A DNA stretch of 7,327 nucleotides from the NCBI GenBank assembly GCA_030039095.1, contig JASHQP010000178.1, forward strand, positions 1 to 7,327, given 5' to 3'. Shown one piece after another: positions 5,831-7,327 of this stretch. Position 1 is the first letter of the stretch. The number at the start of each line of letters is the position of its first letter. This DNA comes from Streptosporangiaceae bacterium (GTDB taxonomy: Bacteria; Actinomycetota; Actinomycetes; Streptosporangiales; Streptosporangiaceae). A program made the translations under genes and the position numbers. The notes under the pieces were generated by a model. That model was given only the letters and a program-made list of their open reading frames with translations, was not told the DNA's origin and did no database searches.

Positions 5831-6856
5831 GTGCAGCTTTGGGCCCGAGCGCGCTCCGTAGCCGTCGGCCGCGTTCTGCGCCGGTCGATCATCCCTCTTG
5901 CCGCGCTGTCCCTGGCGCTGGCCGCTTCGGGCTGCCACGTGCCCGGCACCTCGTCGGCCTCGGTCCTGCCGTCCGGCAAGACGCTGACGGTGGCCGTGGT
6001 GCCCGGCATCGACACCGTGCCACTGCAGGTGGCGGTCCAGCAGGGGCTGTTCAAGCAGCAGGGCATCAGCGTCACCGTCAGGGACTACGCGTCCGTGGGC
6101 GACGCCTACAACGCGCTGACAGCAGGCAGGGTCGACGTCGCCGAAGGGGACTACACGTCCTTCTTCTACGGGATCGCGAACCGCAATGCGCCGCTGAAGC
6201 TGATCACAGACGGCTACGACGCCTCGGCCGGAACCATGCAGATTCTTGCCCTGCCCTCGTCGGGCATCAACTCGCCCTCACAGCTGACGGGCACGGTCGT
6301 GGCCACGCCAGAGGCCCAGATCGCCCCGTACTCGAGCATCTTCCCCTACAACATGGACACGCTGGCTACCGAGACGGTCCTGCAGACCGAAGGGGTAAGC
6401 CCGGCGGGCATCACCTGGGAAGAGATGCCCCAGAACAAGATGCTGGCGGCGCTGAAAGATCATCAGGTGAGCGCGATCGTGGCAACCGACCCGTTGATCA
6501 TTCAGGCGGAAACTCAGCTGGGCGCAGAGGAAGTGCTCGACGCCTGCAGCGGCGTGACCGCGAACCTGCCCCTGACTGGCTACTTCAGCACCGCATCGTT
6601 CGCCGGCCAGCACCTCGCCGCGCTGCAGGCTTTCCGGACCGCGCTGACCACGGCCGAGTCCGACTCGGCGCAGCGCAGCAACGTCCAGTCCGTGCTACGC
6701 GGCGAGGATATGAGCACGCTCTTCGCCGACCTGGTCAACATCGGGCAGTATCCGTCGTTCCTGAACGTCGGCCAGGTACAGCGGATCGCCGACCTCATGT
6801 ACGACTCGGGGATGATCGTCAGTCCGGTCTCGGTCGAGAGCCTGCTGGTCAAATGA
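5831..6856 (+). CDS. Lipoprotein ABC-type substrate-binding protein, NMT1/SsuA (NitT/TauT) type, no transporter partner in window
   Basis: A 341-residue secreted lipoprotein from the GTG at 5831. The signal sequence has an Arg-rich n-region (residues 5-18), a hydrophobic stretch IIPLAALSLALAA and the lipobox ASGC with Cys35, so it should be anchored outside the membrane. The mature part begins like periplasmic-binding proteins of the nitrate/sulfonate/taurine type (TLTVAVVPGIDTVPLQVAVQQGLFKQQGISVTVRD in the family pattern) and continues with TAGRVDVAEGDYTSFF, a ligand-cleft region typical of NMT1/SsuA relatives. I prefer the GTG at 5831 because AGAGG (5819-5823) lies 7 nt upstream and it gives a normal signal peptide. 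The in-frame ATG at 5759 would add 24 residues encoded by AT-rich DNA and has no Shine-Dalgarno. It is divergent from cvnA and followed by a convergent gene, so it is monocistronic. The absence of permease and ATPase suggests a sensing role or a distant transporter. Ligand unknown. Confidence 0.88.
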   Translation: MQLWARARSVAVGRVLRRSIIPLAALSLALAASGCHVPGTSSASVLPSGKTLTVAVVPGIDTVPLQVAVQQGLFKQQGISVTVRDYASVGDAYNALTAGRVDVAEGDYTSFFYGIANRNAPLKLITDGYDASAGTMQILALPSSGINSPSQLTGTVVATPEAQIAPYSSIFPYNMDTLATETVLQTEGVSPAGITWEEMPQNKMLAALKDHQVSAIVATDPLIIQAETQLGAEEVLDACSGVTANLPLTGYFSTASFAGQHLAALQAFRTALTTAESDSAQRSNVQSVLRGEDMSTLFADLVNIGQYPSFLNVGQVQRIADLMYDSGMIVSPVSVESLLVK

Positions 6857-6870
6857 GGGCCTGCGGCAAC

Positions 6871-6887
6871 TGACCCCTGTTGGGTCA
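6871..6887. terminator. Possible bidirectional hairpin between convergent genes
   Basis: TGACCC (6871-6876) and GGGTCA (6882-6887) form a 6-bp stem with a 5-nt loop, 14 bp after the lipoprotein stop and in the convergent gap before the end of the second cvnD. There is no U-tract, as is common for actinobacterial terminators. The stem is short, so this is a weak call. Confidence 0.35.
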
Positions 6888-6909
6888 CGTGATCCGGCAG
6901 CGGTCGGCG

Positions 6910-6951
6910 GGATGTCCTGGCGCGGGATCCGGCTGGATGTCCTAGCGCGGG
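6910..6951. repeat. Two 17-bp direct repeats, 25 bp apart, the right one carrying the second cvnD stop codon
   Basis: Positions 6910-6926 and 6935-6951 match at 16 of 17 bases (GGATGTCCTGGCGCGGG against GGATGTCCTAGCGCGGG). The one difference is the base that makes the minus-strand TAG stop of the second cvnD in the right copy; the left copy reads CCA there. This looks like a small local duplication. Confidence 0.75.
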
Positions 6952-7327
6952 CTCAGCTGCATCGCCATCGCGTGCTCGACGAGCGAGATCAGCGTCGACT
7001 TGGTCGACCGGCGGTCCCGCGCGTCACACTCGACGACCGGCACGTGCGGGCTGACCGACAGCGCCTCCTGCACATCGGTGATCTCATGCGGGAAGTCTCC
7101 GTGGAACCCGTTGACGGCCACGATGAACGGCAGCCCGGCCGACTCGAAGTAGTCGACGGCGGGGAAGGAATCGGCCAGCCGGCGGGTGTCCACCAGCACC
7201 ACCGCTCCGATGGCCCCGTGGATCAGGTCGTCCCACATGAACCAGAACCGGTGCTGGCCCGGCGTTCCGAACAGGTACAAGATCAAGCCAGCGTCGAGCG
7301 TGACCCGGCCAAAGTCCATCGCAACCG
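6942..7327 (-). CDS. cvnD: Second conservon GTPase CvnD, 5' end outside window
   Basis: The frame is open from the right edge to TAG at 6944-6942 and gives about 128 residues of a CvnD GTPase. It starts in the middle of the domain (VAMDFGRVTLDAG), continues through the switch II region LFGTPGQHRFWFMW and ends in LISLVEHAMAMQLSPR. The P-loop and N terminus are outside. The G4-like motif reads NGFHG, where the first copy has NGFDG, so the Asp position that contacts guanine is His. G5-like CDARDR is present. The tail is shorter than in the first copy by about 14 residues. It is the last gene of what is probably a second conservon transcribed leftwards, convergent with the lipoprotein gene, 85 bp apart. 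Confidence 0.9.
   Translation of the reverse strand, partial: VAMDFGRVTLDAGLILYLFGTPGQHRFWFMWDDLIHGAIGAVVLVDTRRLADSFPAVDYFESAGLPFIVAVNGFHGDFPHEITDVQEALSVSPHVPVVECDARDRRSTKSTLISLVEHAMAMQLSPR
6957..7327. repeat. Right copy of a duplicated cvnD segment
   Basis: Partner of 1364-1734. The near-identical block is 7105-7327 and reaches the window edge, so its true length is unknown. The diverged block 6957-7104 encodes the C-terminal part of the GTPase. Confidence 0.95.

Noticed and set aside
5839..6873. Plus-strand frame of 344 codons overlapping the lipoprotein gene
   Set aside because: It is an offset frame of the substrate-binding protein, rich in Arg, Gly and Pro with no recognisable motif.
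6885..6892. Palindrome TCACGTGA in the convergent gap
   Set aside because: An 8-bp palindrome is short, lies between two gene ends where an operator is unlikely, and has no second copy.
1..7327. Mobile element, tRNA, rRNA or integration site
   Set aside because: I see no transposase or integrase motifs, no terminal inverted repeats around the duplicated cvnD segment, and no tRNA-like structure; the duplication fits paralogous genes with conversion.

Overview
The window is GC-rich DNA with strong G/C bias at third codon positions. It carries a conservon, a gene set (sensor kinase-like CvnA, roadblock CvnB, DUF742 CvnC, small GTPase CvnD) typical of filamentous actinomycetes. The organism is therefore an actinobacterium, most likely a Streptosporangiales, Frankia or Streptomyces-like lineage; the genus cannot be read from the sequence.

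Layout. On the minus strand, reading from 5646 down to 1, there is a possible 17-codon leader ORF, then cvnA (5596-2414, NIT-domain sensor kinase-like protein), cvnC (2345-1929, DUF742), cvnD (1948-1310, Ras-like GTPase) and the first 425 codons of a CocE/S15-type serine hydrolase (1275 to the left edge). Spacing is tight (68 bp, a 20-bp overlap, then 34 bp), so these are probably one transcript. The expected cvnB is missing: the 68-bp gap between cvnA and cvnC cannot hold it. On the plus strand, divergent from cvnA, is one lipoprotein substrate-binding protein of the NMT1/SsuA type (5831-6856), with no permease or ATPase gene beside it. Convergent with it, at the right edge, is the 3' part of a second cvnD (7327-6942), presumably the end of a second conservon lying outside the window.

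How the parts may work together (inference). The secreted lipoprotein could bind a small molecule and present it to the extracytoplasmic NIT domain of CvnA, which would signal through CvnC and CvnD at the membrane and affect the co-transcribed hydrolase or other targets. A solute-binding lipoprotein between two conservons, one lacking its roadblock subunit, is the most interesting arrangement here. The region between cvnA and the lipoprotein gene is comparatively AT-rich and holds two inverted repeats that look like operators. The two cvnD copies are mosaic: 3 mismatches in 223 bp over one part and roughly 80% identity over the remaining 148 bp, which points to gene conversion.
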